Part shown: positions 1 to 9,111 of the stretch, one piece after another
How positions within the stretch are numbered: the stretch's first letter is position 1
How the letters are laid out: each line of letters starts with the position of its first letter
Assembly: GCA_036556965.1 (NCBI GenBank)
Contig: DATBIO010000287.1
Location: 1 to 39,171, forward strand
DNA from: DATBIO01 sp036556965
GTDB lineage: Bacteria > Acidobacteriota > Vicinamibacteria > Fen-336
DNA: 39,171 bases
Reading direction: 5' to 3'
Program-made: the position numbers and the translations under genes
Notes under the pieces: model-generated
What the model was told of the DNA's origin: nothing
Databases searched by the model: none
What the model saw: the letters and a program-made list of their open reading frames with translations, nothing else

Positions 1-703
1 GCACGCGCAGGTCGGGGTTCACACCGCGCACGCCGGAGGTGTTCACGCTCCCGTCGGGGTTGGCGGTGATGCTCCCGTAGTTGATCCCCTTGCCCACCAG
101 GGTCTTGGTGATCGGGCGCCGGTTGACCCGGGCCTCGCTGATGGCCGTGGCCCGGATGGCGCGCAGGTCGGCGGTGATCTCGTCGGCCAGCATCTCCTTG
201 AGGCCGAGGCCGAAGAGGTGCGGGGCGTCGCGGCTGTCCGGCCGCGTCACCACGTCTCCGCCGGCGCCGGCGGAGCCGCGCGGCCGGCCGTGGCAGGCCG
301 CGCAGCTGTCGGCCAGGCCGGCCCCGATGGCCAGCGTGGTCCCGATGTCGCCCTGGCCGTCGCCGGCCAGGGGGCCCTGTCCCTGCAAGCGCGTGAACTT
401 CCGCTGGAAGATCTGGCGTCCCCTGCGGATGGCCCGGGCAGGGTCACGGGCGATGATGAAGGCGGACGATCCTTCCGTCATCACGTCGCCGCGGCCGGCG
501 CCGACCTGTTGCGTGTACGACTTGGCGATGCCCTCGTTGGCCGCGTTCGGGGTCACCGTACGGTCCGGCAGCTGCGCCAGCAGCGGCCCGGCGACCAGGG
601 TCGAGACGAGGGCAGCGAGTCCGAAGCCCGTCCACCACTGCCGTTGCGCGGACGCGCTCGTCCGCCGCGTGAACGTCCTCCTGAGAGCCCCTAACAGTCT
701 CAT
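1..703 (-). CDS. Dihaem cytochrome-c oxidoreductase (DHOR/DUF1111-like), 5' part only
   Basis: Partial gene: 234 N-terminal codons are present and the 3' end lies beyond position 1. The ATG at 703 follows a purine-rich Shine-Dalgarno (GGAGAGGAGAG). The N-terminus has basic residues, then a hydrophobic stretch (WWTGFGLAALVSTLVAGPLLA), so it is exported or anchored by a signal segment. A c-type haem motif CAACH sits near residue 140 in the context ADSCAACHGRPRGSAG. The following text (RDAPHLFGLGLKEMLADEITADLRAIRATAISEARV) resembles the dihaem thiol-oxidoreductase/DHOR family, which carries two haems and acts in the periplasm. The second haem site would be in the missing part. Family assignment is by eye; a cytochrome c peroxidase-like protein is the alternative. 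Confidence 0.72.
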   Translation of the reverse strand, partial: MRLLGALRRTFTRRTSASAQRQWWTGFGLAALVSTLVAGPLLAQLPDRTVTPNAANEGIAKSYTQQVGAGRGDVMTEGSSAFIIARDPARAIRRGRQIFQRKFTRLQGQGPLAGDGQGDIGTTLAIGAGLADSCAACHGRPRGSAGAGGDVVTRPDSRDAPHLFGLGLKEMLADEITADLRAIRATAISEARVNRRPITKTLVGKGINYGSITANPDGSVNTSGVRGVNPDLRV

Positions 704-1133
704 GCTCTCTCCTCTCCAATCGGTGGCCGGAAGGCAGAGCTCCGCCGTCCGATCACACCCTGCTTCCCCAGAGATGAGCGGCCAGCGGACGCCCGTTGGC
801 GGACGCGTGTCGCTCGAAACAGACGTCAACGACCGATCGCTCTGTGCCTCCGTGGAGGGCGGCGGGACAGTGCGTCTCCCTGGGTTTGGATGGGAGCCCC
901 GGGTCGGGGTCACGGCAGGAGGGATGTTCTTGCGTCGCCCCGGGGAGTCAGGAAAGCGCGCTAGACCGCGGACACCCCCCGAAATGAGTCCCGTGGCCCA
1001 GCTTTGGCCGCGGGAAGGGAAAACCAACTACCCCCAGCGATGCGCGATGGGTTGTCGGATCCGCGGACCTTAGTCGTGGGGCCCGCGCCGAGTCAAGGGG
1101 ATTTTGTGCGTTTCGAGCAGGGAGTGACGCAGG
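704..1133. other. 430-bp intergenic region without a recognisable gene
   Basis: No reading frame here has coding character: the long plus-strand frame across it is antisense to the dihaem gene and has no family resemblance. The stretch is locally less GC-rich than its surroundings (for example around 1010-1110). It separates the end of the ABC permease gene from the dihaem gene. The only signal seen is a possible minus-strand promoter at 1067-1096. Confidence 0.6.
1067..1096 (-). promoter_or_regulatory. Possible sigma-70 promoter upstream of the dihaem gene
   Basis: On the minus strand TTGACT (1096-1091) is followed after 18 nt by TAAGGT (1072-1067). It would drive the dihaem gene but implies a leader of about 360 nt, so a nearer promoter may exist. 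Weak call. Confidence 0.25.
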
Positions 1134-2029
1134 TCACAGGGCATCGAAGGCGCCGAGCCTGCGGGCCAGGAAGAGGTAGGCGCCCATCACCGCCATCGGT
1201 ATCGCGGTGAAGGCGGCCGCCATCGGGATGTTGCCGGCCGTGCCCTGGTGGGCGAGCACGGCCTGGCCGATGAAGAGGCTGGAATTGCCCAGCGCTCCCG
1301 GAACCACGAAGTCACCCAGGGTGAGGGAGAACGTGAAGATGGACCCCGCCACCACGCCGGGGAGGGCCAGGGGCAGGGTCACGCGGAGGAACGTGGCGGC
1401 GGGGCGCGCGCCGAGGTCGGCGGAGGCCTCCAGCAGCGAGCGCGGCACGCGCTCGAGGGCCGCCTGGATGGGCAGCACCATGAAGGGGAGCCAGACGTAG
1501 GTGAAGGCCAGGAAGGCGCCGAGGGGCGAGACGGAGAGCGACGGCCCGCCCACCCCGGGCAGCGCGAGCAGGGCCTCCAGCGCTCCGCCCAGGCCGAGCC
1601 GCTGCAGCATCCAGTTGAGCACGCCCTCCTTGGCCAGGATCAGCTTCCAGGAATAGACGCGCACCAGGTAGCTCGACCACAGGGGAAGCAGCACGGCGAG
1701 CACGAGCAGGGCCTTGATCCGCCCGGAGGCGTGGCGGGCCATGAAGTACGCGAGGGGGAACGCGAGGAGGGCGTCGGCCACCGTGACCGCCGAGGCCATC
1801 ACCAGCGTGCGGCGCGCGATGTCCAGGTTGGCCGCGGTGAAGAGGTCGCGGTAGGTGGCGAGGGTGAAGCGGCGGACCACCAGCCCCGTGAAGCCGTCGA
1901 GGGAGAAGAAGCTCTGCACCACCAGCGCGGCCAGCGAGCCGAGGTACAGGAGGGCGAAGGCGAGGAGGGGCGGGGCGAGGAGGAGAAGGAGGGCGGCGCG
2001 CGGGTGGGCGTACAGCCAGCGCGCGGGCC

Positions 2030-2033
<4 letters not shown>
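1134..2033 (-). CDS. potB: ABC transporter permease, PotB/spermidine-putrescine type
   Basis: 299-aa integral membrane protein with about six hydrophobic segments; the first spans residues 13-40. A cytoplasmic loop with the permease EAA motif (EASADLGARPAATFLRVTLPLALPG, about residues 203-227) would contact the ATPase. It would form the inner-membrane channel for polyamines or a similar cationic solute. The start is a GTG at 2033 that overlaps the TGA of the ATPase gene (GTGA), so the two are translationally coupled. Canonical potABCD-type systems need two different permeases (PotB and PotC). No second permease follows: after the stop at 1134 there are only short frames and then a 430-bp gap. 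Either a homodimer forms, or the partner is encoded elsewhere or was lost. Confidence 0.88.
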
Positions 2034-3028
<995 letters not shown>

Positions 3029-3044
3029 CAGCGGGGAGGCGCGC

Positions 3045-4241
3045 TCAGCGGCCGCCGATGACGGCGATGGAGCTGGTTACCCACTCGTGGTAGGGCACGC
3101 ACTCGCGGCCGCCTCCGCAGGCCGCCACCGGCGTGCGCCAGAAGGCGATGCGGTCGAAGTTGCCCGCGCCGTTGGTCTCGCACCCGGTCTCCCCCAGCAG
3201 GGCGTTGCCCTTGCAGGCGTCGGGCACGGCGGGCACGGAGCCGAACCAGGCGGCGAGGTCGCCCTGGGTGGACGGGGAGAGGGAGTGCTCGAGCCACCGG
3301 TACGCGCAGTTCGGGTGCGGGGCGTCCGCGTGCAGCATGGTGGTGTCCGCCCAGCCCGTGGCCCCCTCCTTGGGGATGACGCTGGCCACGGGCGCCTTCT
3401 TGCTGCGCAAGAGGTTCACCTGGAAGGGCCAGGAGCTGGAGGCCACCACGCCCTCGTTCACGAAGTCGTCCACCTGGATGAAGGCGTCGTGCCAGTAGCG
3501 ACCCACGATCTTGCGCTGCTCGCGCATCAGGGCCAGGGCGGCGTCGAACTGCTTGCGGTCGAGGGCGTAGGGGTCCTGGATGCCCAGCTCCGGACGGTGG
3601 TGCTTCAGGTAGAGGGCGGCGTCGGCGATGTAGATGGGCCCGTCGAAGGCCTGCACGCGTCCCTTGTTGGAGCGGCCGTCGGGCAGCTTCTGCTCGTGGA
3701 AGACCACGTCCCAGGTGTCGGGCGGGGCCTTGAAGACCCTGGTGTTGTACATGAGCACGTTGGAGCCCCACTGGTAGGGAACGCCGTAGTGCTTGCCGTT
3801 CAAGGTGTGCCACGGCGCGTCCTGCAGGCGGGGGTCCACCTTGCTCCAGGAGGGCACGAGGCCCACGTTGACCTCCTGGACCTTCGCTCCCGAGATCAGG
3901 CGCAGGCTGGCGTCACCCGAGGCGGTGACGAGGTCGAAGCCGCCCTCGTTCATGAGGGCCACCATCTCGTCGGAGGTGGCGGCCGTCTTCACGCTGACCT
4001 TGCAGCCCGAGCTGGCCTCGAACTTCGTGACCCAGTCGTAGGCCTTGTCCGTCTCTCCGCGCTCGATGTAGCCGGCCCAGGCCACGATGGACACCGTCCC
4101 CTCGCCGGGGCCGACCTCCTGGCGCGCCGCTCCTCGCGGCGCGGCGGCGGGGGCGGCGGAGGGCGGCGCGCCGCCGCCCGCACAACCCGCGCCGACGGCC
4201 AGGGCCGCAGCTCCGGCGAGACACCGGACGGTAACGCGCAT
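3045..4241 (-). CDS. potD: Polyamine-type substrate-binding lipoprotein, PotD-like
   Basis: 398 aa. The N-terminus has a lipoprotein signal ending in a lipobox with Cys20 (MRVTVRCLAG...LAVGAGC), followed by a Gly/Pro/Ala-rich tether. The mature domain (EGTVSIVAWAGYIERGETDKAYDWVTKFEASSGCKVSVKTAATSDEMVALM...) resembles the spermidine/putrescine-binding PotD/PotF fold of the extracellular solute-binding family. It would capture the substrate and deliver it to the PotB-type permease. The ATG at 4241 has a good Shine-Dalgarno (GGAGGACAGC). It is the first gene of the ABC operon and has its own promoter-like extended -10 in the 49-bp gap behind the acylase gene. Exact substrate is not determined; agmatine, putrescine, spermidine or another cation are all possible. 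Confidence 0.88.
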   Translation of the reverse strand: MRVTVRCLAGAAALAVGAGCAGGGAPPSAAPAAAPRGAARQEVGPGEGTVSIVAWAGYIERGETDKAYDWVTKFEASSGCKVSVKTAATSDEMVALMNEGGFDLVTASGDASLRLISGAKVQEVNVGLVPSWSKVDPRLQDAPWHTLNGKHYGVPYQWGSNVLMYNTRVFKAPPDTWDVVFHEQKLPDGRSNKGRVQAFDGPIYIADAALYLKHHRPELGIQDPYALDRKQFDAALALMREQRKIVGRYWHDAFIQVDDFVNEGVVASSSWPFQVNLLRSKKAPVASVIPKEGATGWADTTMLHADAPHPNCAYRWLEHSLSPSTQGDLAAWFGSVPAVPDACKGNALLGETGCETNGAGNFDRIAFWRTPVAACGGGRECVPYHEWVTSSIAVIGGR

Positions 4242-4267
4242 GCTGTCCTCCGCTGGAAAGTGGCGAG

Positions 4268-4276
4268 AGGATAGCA
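4268..4276 (-). promoter_or_regulatory. Extended -10 promoter of the ABC operon
   Basis: TGCTATCCT on the minus strand is a TGn extended -10. The predicted start of transcription is about 19 nt before the potD-like ATG, leaving room for its Shine-Dalgarno. No good -35 is seen (CTTAGA at a 16-nt spacing is the nearest). Confidence 0.45.
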
Positions 4277-4290
4277 GAACCCTCGCGCCT

Positions 4291-6654
4291 CTAAGGGACG
4301 AGACGGAGCGTGTGGCGCGTCGCGCGGGCCACGGCCTCCTCGGTGAAGGGGAGCCGGTGCGTGCCCACCGCGACCCAGGCCGCGAGCTGGTCGTCGTAGT
4401 GGGGGCTGGCGGCGTGGCCGGACTGGCCCATGAAGTTCACGAGGCGCGTGTCGTCGGGGTCGGCGAGGTTGGCCACGAAGCGCATCGACGGCCCTTCCAC
4501 GACCCCTGCGGGAGTGAGGCCGAGGACGTTGGGCGACGTGACGGACCCGCCCAGGGCCAGGGGCGGGGGATCGAGCACCGGCCCCAGGATCCACAGCGCG
4601 CGCGAGAGGGGGTGCCGGACACGCACGTCGTTGAGGCGGGCCAGCGTCCAGCCCGCGCGGTCCCTGCCCAGCTTCCGTCCCAGCTCCTCTTCCGCGGCGC
4701 GCCAGGCGTCGAGGAGCACGGCGTCCCAGTCCGGCACGCCCGCGGGGAGCCACTGCGCCGGCCGCTCGCGCACGAGCCGTTCGATGGCCGCCGTCCGCCG
4801 GCGCAGCGCGCGCGGGTTGGGGGCGGAGGCGACGCGCGGGCCGATCACGCGCTCGCCCAGGCTCCGGAAGGCGGCCACCACCAGGGCGGCGGCCCGGCTG
4901 TCGGGCTCCAGTCGCCCGTCGAAGCCATCGAGCTCGCGCGCGACCTCCGCCCAGGCGGCGTCGTCCCGGCGGCGCCCCGCCGCCGTGCGCAGCGCCTGCG
5001 CGAGCGCGCGATGGGGCAGGGACAGCCGCTCCGCCTGCAGGCGCACCATGTCGTCCGTGGTCCACCCCTCGCGCGCCTCCAGCCTCTCGAAGATGGCCGC
5101 CGCGCGCCAGGGGCCGACGACGCCCCGCGTGAGGCGGTAGGGGTAGTCGGTGCCGACCAGGCGGTTGTTGGCGGTGACGATGCGTCCGGAGGGCGGGTCC
5201 AGGACGTGGGGGAGATCCGCGAAGGGTATGAAGCCCGTCCAGTCCGCGTCCGGCGCGGTGGGGGCGTAGGGCACCGCGCCGTCCCCGGGCCGCCGCAAGG
5301 GCACGCGGCCCGCCGAGTACCAGCCGATGTGGCCGTCCACGTCGGCGTAGACGAAGTTCTGCGAGGGCCCCGGGAAGAGGCTCACCGCGCGGCGGAACTC
5401 CTCCCAGTTGGAGGCGCGGTCCAGCCCGAGGAAGGCGGGAACCTCCACCGCCTTCTCCAGCATGGCCAGGCGCAGCGCGTACCGGCGTCCGCCCACCTCC
5501 AGGACCGGTCCCCAGCGGGTCAGGTTCACCGGGTGGGAGACGGAGTCCCAGGAGGCGGCCAGCGCCCCCCGGCGCACCAGGATCGGCTCGTCGACGGTAC
5601 GGAAGCGCTCCCAGCCCGCGGGCGTCCGGTAGTGGTCGGGGCGGCCGGGGTCGACCTCGATGGCCACGAGGTCGGCGTTGTCGTCGTGGACGTTGGTGCA
5701 GCCCCAGGCCACCCGGCGGTTGCGGCCGAGGATCACGCCCGGCGCCCCGGGCAGGGTGACCCCCGCCACCTCGAGACCGGGCGCGCGCAGGTGCACGGCG
5801 GTCCAGATCGAGGGGATGCCGAGGCCGAGGTGGGGGTCGTTGGCGAGGAGCGGGCGGCCGCTGGCGGTGTGCGCGCCCGAGACCACCCAGTTGTTGCTGC
5901 CCACCGCCGTCTCCACGGCGGCGCCCGGAGCGGCCGGGCCCTCGTCGCGGCCGAAGAGGATCCGGTCGTCGGGGAAGCGCGCGGGGTGCAGCAGGTCGAA
6001 CACGTCGGGGGGCAGGCGCCGCTGCAGGTCCGCGCGCATCACCTCGCCCTCCCAGCCCTGGGCGAGGTCGTGGGCGAGGAGCTTGCCCACGGCCAGGGTG
6101 TCGGAGGGCTTCCACGGGCGCGGCCGGTAGCGCAGCACCCGGAACTCCAGGGGCAGCGCGTGGGCCTCGATGAAGGCGTTCACGCCTTCCGCGTAGGCCT
6201 GGAGGAGGGCGACGTCGTCGGCGGCCAGCAGGCCCAGGGCCTCCGCCGCGGCCCGGTTCAGGCCCAGGGTGCGGATCTCCCGGTCGACGCGCAGGAGCGG
6301 CTCGCCCAGCACCTCCGCCAGCTGCCCCAGCGCCCGGCGGCGCAGGACGTCCATCTGCCAGAGCCGGTCCTGCGCGGTGACGAAGCCCTGCGCGCGGACG
6401 GCGTCGCGCACGGAGGCGGCGGAGATGTGGGGCACGCCGAGCCCGTCCCGCCGCACCGTCACCGGCTGGGCCAGGCCCGCGAGGCGGCGCTCGCCCTCCG
6501 TCTGCGGCAGGGCGGCGCGCGACCAGTAGAAGAAGACGGCCACCAGGCCGAGGGCCACGGCCAGGAGGAGGAGGGCGGCGGCGCCCAGGCCGCGCCAGAG
6601 GGCGCGGCGCGCGCGCGTCGGCGGCGCGGGGGACGGCGCCGGGGCCGCGCTCAC
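4291..6654 (-). CDS. Penicillin acylase family hydrolase (Ntn-hydrolase)
   Basis: 787 aa. An N-terminal signal/membrane segment (LWRGLGAAALLLLAVALGLVAVFFYW, about 19-44) is followed by an alpha chain (PVTVRRDGLGVPHISAASVRDAVRAQGFVTAQDRLWQMDVLRRRALGQLAE). The autocatalytic site is Gly252-Ser253 in VGSNNWVVSG, where Ser253 would become the N-terminal nucleophile of the beta chain. Downstream ANDPHLGLGIPSIW and VAWGCTNVHDDNADL are typical of the family. Members cleave amide bonds of beta-lactams, acyl-homoserine lactones or other N-acyl compounds in the periplasm; the true substrate cannot be read from sequence. The GTG start at 6654 overlaps the patatin stop (GTGA), so the two are co-translated. 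Length is normal for the family. Confidence 0.9.
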   Translation of the reverse strand: MSAAPAPSPAPPTRARRALWRGLGAAALLLLAVALGLVAVFFYWSRAALPQTEGERRLAGLAQPVTVRRDGLGVPHISAASVRDAVRAQGFVTAQDRLWQMDVLRRRALGQLAEVLGEPLLRVDREIRTLGLNRAAAEALGLLAADDVALLQAYAEGVNAFIEAHALPLEFRVLRYRPRPWKPSDTLAVGKLLAHDLAQGWEGEVMRADLQRRLPPDVFDLLHPARFPDDRILFGRDEGPAAPGAAVETAVGSNNWVVSGAHTASGRPLLANDPHLGLGIPSIWTAVHLRAPGLEVAGVTLPGAPGVILGRNRRVAWGCTNVHDDNADLVAIEVDPGRPDHYRTPAGWERFRTVDEPILVRRGALAASWDSVSHPVNLTRWGPVLEVGGRRYALRLAMLEKAVEVPAFLGLDRASNWEEFRRAVSLFPGPSQNFVYADVDGHIGWYSAGRVPLRRPGDGAVPYAPTAPDADWTGFIPFADLPHVLDPPSGRIVTANNRLVGTDYPYRLTRGVVGPWRAAAIFERLEAREGWTTDDMVRLQAERLSLPHRALAQALRTAAGRRRDDAAWAEVARELDGFDGRLEPDSRAAALVVAAFRSLGERVIGPRVASAPNPRALRRRTAAIERLVRERPAQWLPAGVPDWDAVLLDAWRAAEEELGRKLGRDRAGWTLARLNDVRVRHPLSRALWILGPVLDPPPLALGGSVTSPNVLGLTPAGVVEGPSMRFVANLADPDDTRLVNFMGQSGHAASPHYDDQLAAWVAVGTHRLPFTEEAVARATRHTLRLVP

Positions 6655-7844
6655 GACCGGCCCAGGCGATGGTCGAGCCGCTCGAGCGACGCGTGCAGGC
6701 GCCGCCCCACCGCCGAGCGGTGGGGCAGGGGCGCGGGGACCTCGGGCAGGCTGCGGGCGTCACGCAGGCCGATGCCGTGCCGCCGCAGCACGCGCGTGTA
6801 GTGGCGCTGGTTCCGCGAGAAGGCCTCGCGCACGGAGCGGTAGCCGTGCTCCGCCGACACCCGGCGCGCGCTGTAGCGCATGATGTTGTACGCGAACATC
6901 TGGAGGTCCTCCGCCGCCGGCTGGAGCACGAGGATGTCCACCTCGGGGTGCTCGGCCTGGTAGCGCTCCAAGCCGTACTCCATGCGGCCGTGGAGCATGA
7001 TGCGGAGCGACTGGTCGAGGACGTGGGTCACGCCCTTGTTGCTCAGGTGCCCGGCGAAGGGCCCCCTGGCCCCCTCCACCTGCACGGGCACGATGGGGTT
7101 GATGCAGACGATGAGCGAGGCGCCCTGGCGGATGGCCAGGTTGATGTGCGCCGTCTTCTTGACCCCGCCGTCCACGTAGTCGCGGCCCCCGATGCGCACC
7201 GGCCGGTAGAGCCCGGGGAGGGCGGTGGAGGCCTGCACCGCCTTCGACACCGGCACCCTGCGGTGGCTGCCTTCCCCGAAGGCCACCGTGCGCCCGTTGT
7301 CGATGTCCACCGCCACCACGTAGAGCTCGCGCGCCAGGGCGGCGAAAGAGTCGCCGCGCCCCGCGCGCGCGAAGACCTCGGCCAGGTACTCCTGGAGGCC
7401 GGAGTTGTCGAGGAGGCCCGGCGGCAGCAGCTCGAAGAGGGAGAGGGCGAGGTCGGACACGCTGCGCGAGCGCCCGGTGACGGCCTGCCAGAGGGCGTCC
7501 CGGATGACCCGGGGCGCGCGCAGCGACCGGCGCAGGAACTCCGAGAGCCCGAGGCGGAAGAGGGGGGCGGTGCCGCCGAAGGGACCGCCCCCGCCCAGGG
7601 TGACCTCGTCGTACATCTCGTGGGCGGAGATGCCGCTGGCCAGCAGCGAGGTGACGAAGGCGCCCCCGCTCACGCCCACGTAGAGGTCGAAGTCGAGGAC
7701 GCTGCGGTCGAGGAGGTCCTCCAGCGCCCGCAGGCAGCCGATCTCGTAGACCGCCCCCGTCACGCCGCCGCCGGCGCAGACCAGGGCGACCTTCGGCTTG
7801 ACGCCGCCGTTCGCACGCCGGCGTGGTGGGCGCGGACCCGCCAA
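6651..7844 (-). CDS. Patatin-like phospholipase
   Basis: 397 aa with the patatin hallmarks: an oxyanion glycine-rich loop (CAGGGVTGAVYEIG, about 23-36), the nucleophile elbow GVSGG with Ser59, and the dyad aspartate in VDGG at Asp225. It is a cytoplasmic or membrane-associated lipid acyl hydrolase. The C-terminal half (HGRMEYGLERYQAEHPEVDILVLQPAAEDLQMFAYNIMRYSARR) is common in larger bacterial patatins. The start is a TTG at 7844, chosen because a strong Shine-Dalgarno (GGAGGTGA) lies 6 nt upstream and no better codon exists. It is coupled to the penicillin-acylase gene and lies downstream of phaR/phasin behind a GC hairpin. A role in lipid or PHA-granule turnover is possible but unproven. 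Confidence 0.88.
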   Translation of the reverse strand: MAGPRPPRRRANGGVKPKVALVCAGGGVTGAVYEIGCLRALEDLLDRSVLDFDLYVGVSGGAFVTSLLASGISAHEMYDEVTLGGGGPFGGTAPLFRLGLSEFLRRSLRAPRVIRDALWQAVTGRSRSVSDLALSLFELLPPGLLDNSGLQEYLAEVFARAGRGDSFAALARELYVVAVDIDNGRTVAFGEGSHRRVPVSKAVQASTALPGLYRPVRIGGRDYVDGGVKKTAHINLAIRQGASLIVCINPIVPVQVEGARGPFAGHLSNKGVTHVLDQSLRIMLHGRMEYGLERYQAEHPEVDILVLQPAAEDLQMFAYNIMRYSARRVSAEHGYRSVREAFSRNQRHYTRVLRRHGIGLRDARSLPEVPAPLPHRSAVGRRLHASLERLDHRLGRS

Positions 7845-7866
7845 CGGGTCTCACCTCCTCCTGGGG

Positions 7867-7895
7867 CTCGCCCCGGGGCGGAGGCCCGGGGCGAG
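7867..7895 (-). terminator. GC hairpin between phasin and patatin genes
   Basis: A perfect 11-bp stem (CTCGCCCCGGG / CCCGGGGCGAG) with a 7-nt loop begins 14 bp past the phasin stop and ends 9 bp before the patatin Shine-Dalgarno. There is no U-tract, so it is either a weak terminator/attenuator or an mRNA-stabilising structure. Confidence 0.5.
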
Positions 7896-7908
7896 GCAAG
7901 TCTAACCG

Positions 7909-8370
7909 TTACGCCGAGGCGCGCGTCCTCGCCGTGGGCTTGCCCACGCGGTCCAGCTTGCGCGAGAGCTCGTCCACCTTGCGCGTCAGCTCCACCACCT
8001 CCTGCCGCGAGGGGATGTTGAGGGTGGCCAGCGTGCCCCGCACGGCGTCGTCCACCGCGCGGCCGAGGGCCTTGCCCTCCTTGATGGCCCGCTTCTGCAG
8101 GACGTCGAGCCGCCCGCCGATCTGCTTGGCCGCCTTCTTCCGCTCCTTCTCGAGCCGGTTGCCGATCTCGGTGACGGCGTTGCCGATCTCCGTGGCGTTG
8201 AAGCCCTTGTCCTTCAGGAGCTTCTTCACCCGCTTCTCCAGCTGGACCTGGGCCGCGCTGAGTCCCTTCCAGGCCTCCGTCCAGCGCTGGCGCAGGACCG
8301 TGCGCGTGCGCGTGCCCGCGGCGCGGGCCTTCTTGGCCCGGCGGGGGGCCGTCTTCTTCGACGTCGTCAT
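7909..8370 (-). CDS. Phasin-like PHA granule-associated protein
   Basis: 153 aa. Layout: a Lys/Arg/Ala-rich N-terminus (MTTSKKTAPRRAKKARAAGTRTRT), a long amphipathic helical region of about 100 residues (WTEAWKGLSAAQVQLEKRVKKLLKDKGFNATEIGNAVTEIGNRLEKERKKAAKQIGG...) and a C-terminal short coiled coil (VVELTRKVDELSRKLDRVG). This is the layout of the poly(hydroxyalkanoate) granule-associated PhaF/PhaI family, whose members coat granules and may bind DNA through the basic tail. The ATG at 8370 overlaps the phaR stop (ATGA) and has a GGAGGACGAG Shine-Dalgarno. Co-transcription with phaR supports the PHA link. No PHA synthase is in the window. Confidence 0.72.
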   Translation of the reverse strand: MTTSKKTAPRRAKKARAAGTRTRTVLRQRWTEAWKGLSAAQVQLEKRVKKLLKDKGFNATEIGNAVTEIGNRLEKERKKAAKQIGGRLDVLQKRAIKEGKALGRAVDDAVRGTLATLNIPSRQEVVELTRKVDELSRKLDRVGKPTARTRASA

Positions 8371-8984
8371 CTCGTCCTCCTTGTCCGGATCTGCCTCGTC
8401 GTCCTCGCGCGCTTCCTCCGGGGGGGAGGCGCCGGGGCCGGGCGGCGGCCCAGCACGCGGTCGCGTACCGCGGCCACCGCGGGGTGCTTCTCCGCCTCCG
8501 CGTCGATGCGGTCGAGGAGGAAGCGCACGCGCTCCTCGAGCCCGCTGTGGGCCTCCGCCACGATGCGCTGCACGGCGGCGGAGAGGTCCTGGCGCAGGGC
8601 CACCGCTTCGTCGAGGCTCAGGCGGCCCAGGAGCCGGCCCGCGATGCGCTCGGTCTCCTCGCGCGCCCGGCGGGCGGCGTCCTGGGGGCTCAGCCAGACC
8701 GCCTCCGCGGCATCCCGGCCGCGGCGGATGAGGCGGGCCAGGGCGGGCCCGGGCACGCTCCAGGTACGCGTGCGGATGCCCTCCAGGACCACCTGGGCGA
8801 GCACCGTGGTGGTGATGTCCTCGCCCGTCTTCTTGTCCAGCACGCGCACGTCCTCGCCCCCCGCCACCATCTGGCTGAGGCGGTCGAGGGTCACGTAGCG
8901 GCGGACGTGGGTGTCGTAGAGCTTGCGGTTCTCGTACCGCTTGATGAGCCGGACCCCCGTGCTCGTGGCCTGCCTCCCTGTCAC
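8367..8984 (-). CDS. phaR: PHA synthesis repressor PhaR-like
   Basis: Recognised by the PHB/PHA accumulation-regulator DNA-binding domain (RLIKRYENRKLYDTHVRRYVTLDRLSQMVAGGEDVRVLDKKTGEDITTTVLAQVVLE), followed by a helical C-terminal half and a basic tail. PhaR proteins repress phasin and PHA genes, and sense PHA by binding it. I place the start at the GTG at 8984 (205 aa). Longer frames from 9041 or 9026 would run through a consensus promoter and its inverted repeat, so they are unlikely. From this GTG the DNA-binding domain starts after about 10 residues, as is usual. The predicted transcription start falls on or next to the GTG, so the mRNA may be leaderless. It is followed by the phasin gene with an ATGA overlap. 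Confidence 0.87.
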   Translation of the reverse strand: MTGRQATSTGVRLIKRYENRKLYDTHVRRYVTLDRLSQMVAGGEDVRVLDKKTGEDITTTVLAQVVLEGIRTRTWSVPGPALARLIRRGRDAAEAVWLSPQDAARRAREETERIAGRLLGRLSLDEAVALRQDLSAAVQRIVAEAHSGLEERVRFLLDRIDAEAEKHPAVAAVRDRVLGRRPAPAPPPRRKRARTTRQIRTRRTR

Positions 8985-8990
8985 GCCCTC

Positions 8991-9019
8991 AATATAACGC
9001 GCTGCGTCATGGATGTCAA
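8991..9019 (-). promoter_or_regulatory. Near-consensus sigma-70 promoter of phaR-phasin
   Basis: Minus strand TTGACA (9019-9014), a 17-nt spacer, then TATATT (8996-8991). The -35 is a perfect match and the spacing is ideal. The -10 ends 6 nt before the proposed GTG start. Confidence 0.8.
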
Positions 9020-9035
9020 GGGCCATGACGCAGCG
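9000..9035. promoter_or_regulatory. Perfect 12-bp inverted repeat overlapping the phaR promoter (operator)
   Basis: Arms CGCTGCGTCATG (minus strand, 9035-9024) and CATGACGCAGCG (9011-9000) are separated by 12 bp. The -35 hexamer lies in the spacer of the repeat and the second arm lies between -35 and -10, which is a classic repressor-operator placement. PhaR proteins are known to bind TGC-rich sites and to autoregulate, so PhaR itself is the natural candidate ligand. Confidence 0.72.
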
Positions 9036-9111
9036 GGTCATCGAGGGGCGGGGGGCCCCGGGGAGACGGCGCCCGCCACGCGCCCGGTGGCGCGGCCGTC
9101 CGCGGGGCGTC

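Noticed and set aside
81..1073. 330-codon plus-strand frame at the left edge
   Set aside because: Antisense to the dihaem gene and then crossing the intergenic gap; no recognisable domain.
1122..1136. Short palindrome GTGAC-GCAG-GTCAC at the potB stop, considered as a terminator
   Set aside because: Only five base pairs with a four-base loop and no U-tract; too weak to call.
4087..6801. About 900-codon open frames on both strands around the acylase gene
   Set aside because: Repetitive Arg/Gly/Ala/Pro-rich translations without motifs; only the 787-aa minus-strand frame has family signatures and a catalytic Ser site.
8985..9041. Longer PhaR start codons at 9041 or 9026
   Set aside because: They would place a consensus promoter and a perfect operator palindrome inside the coding region, and the added residues lack PhaR homology.
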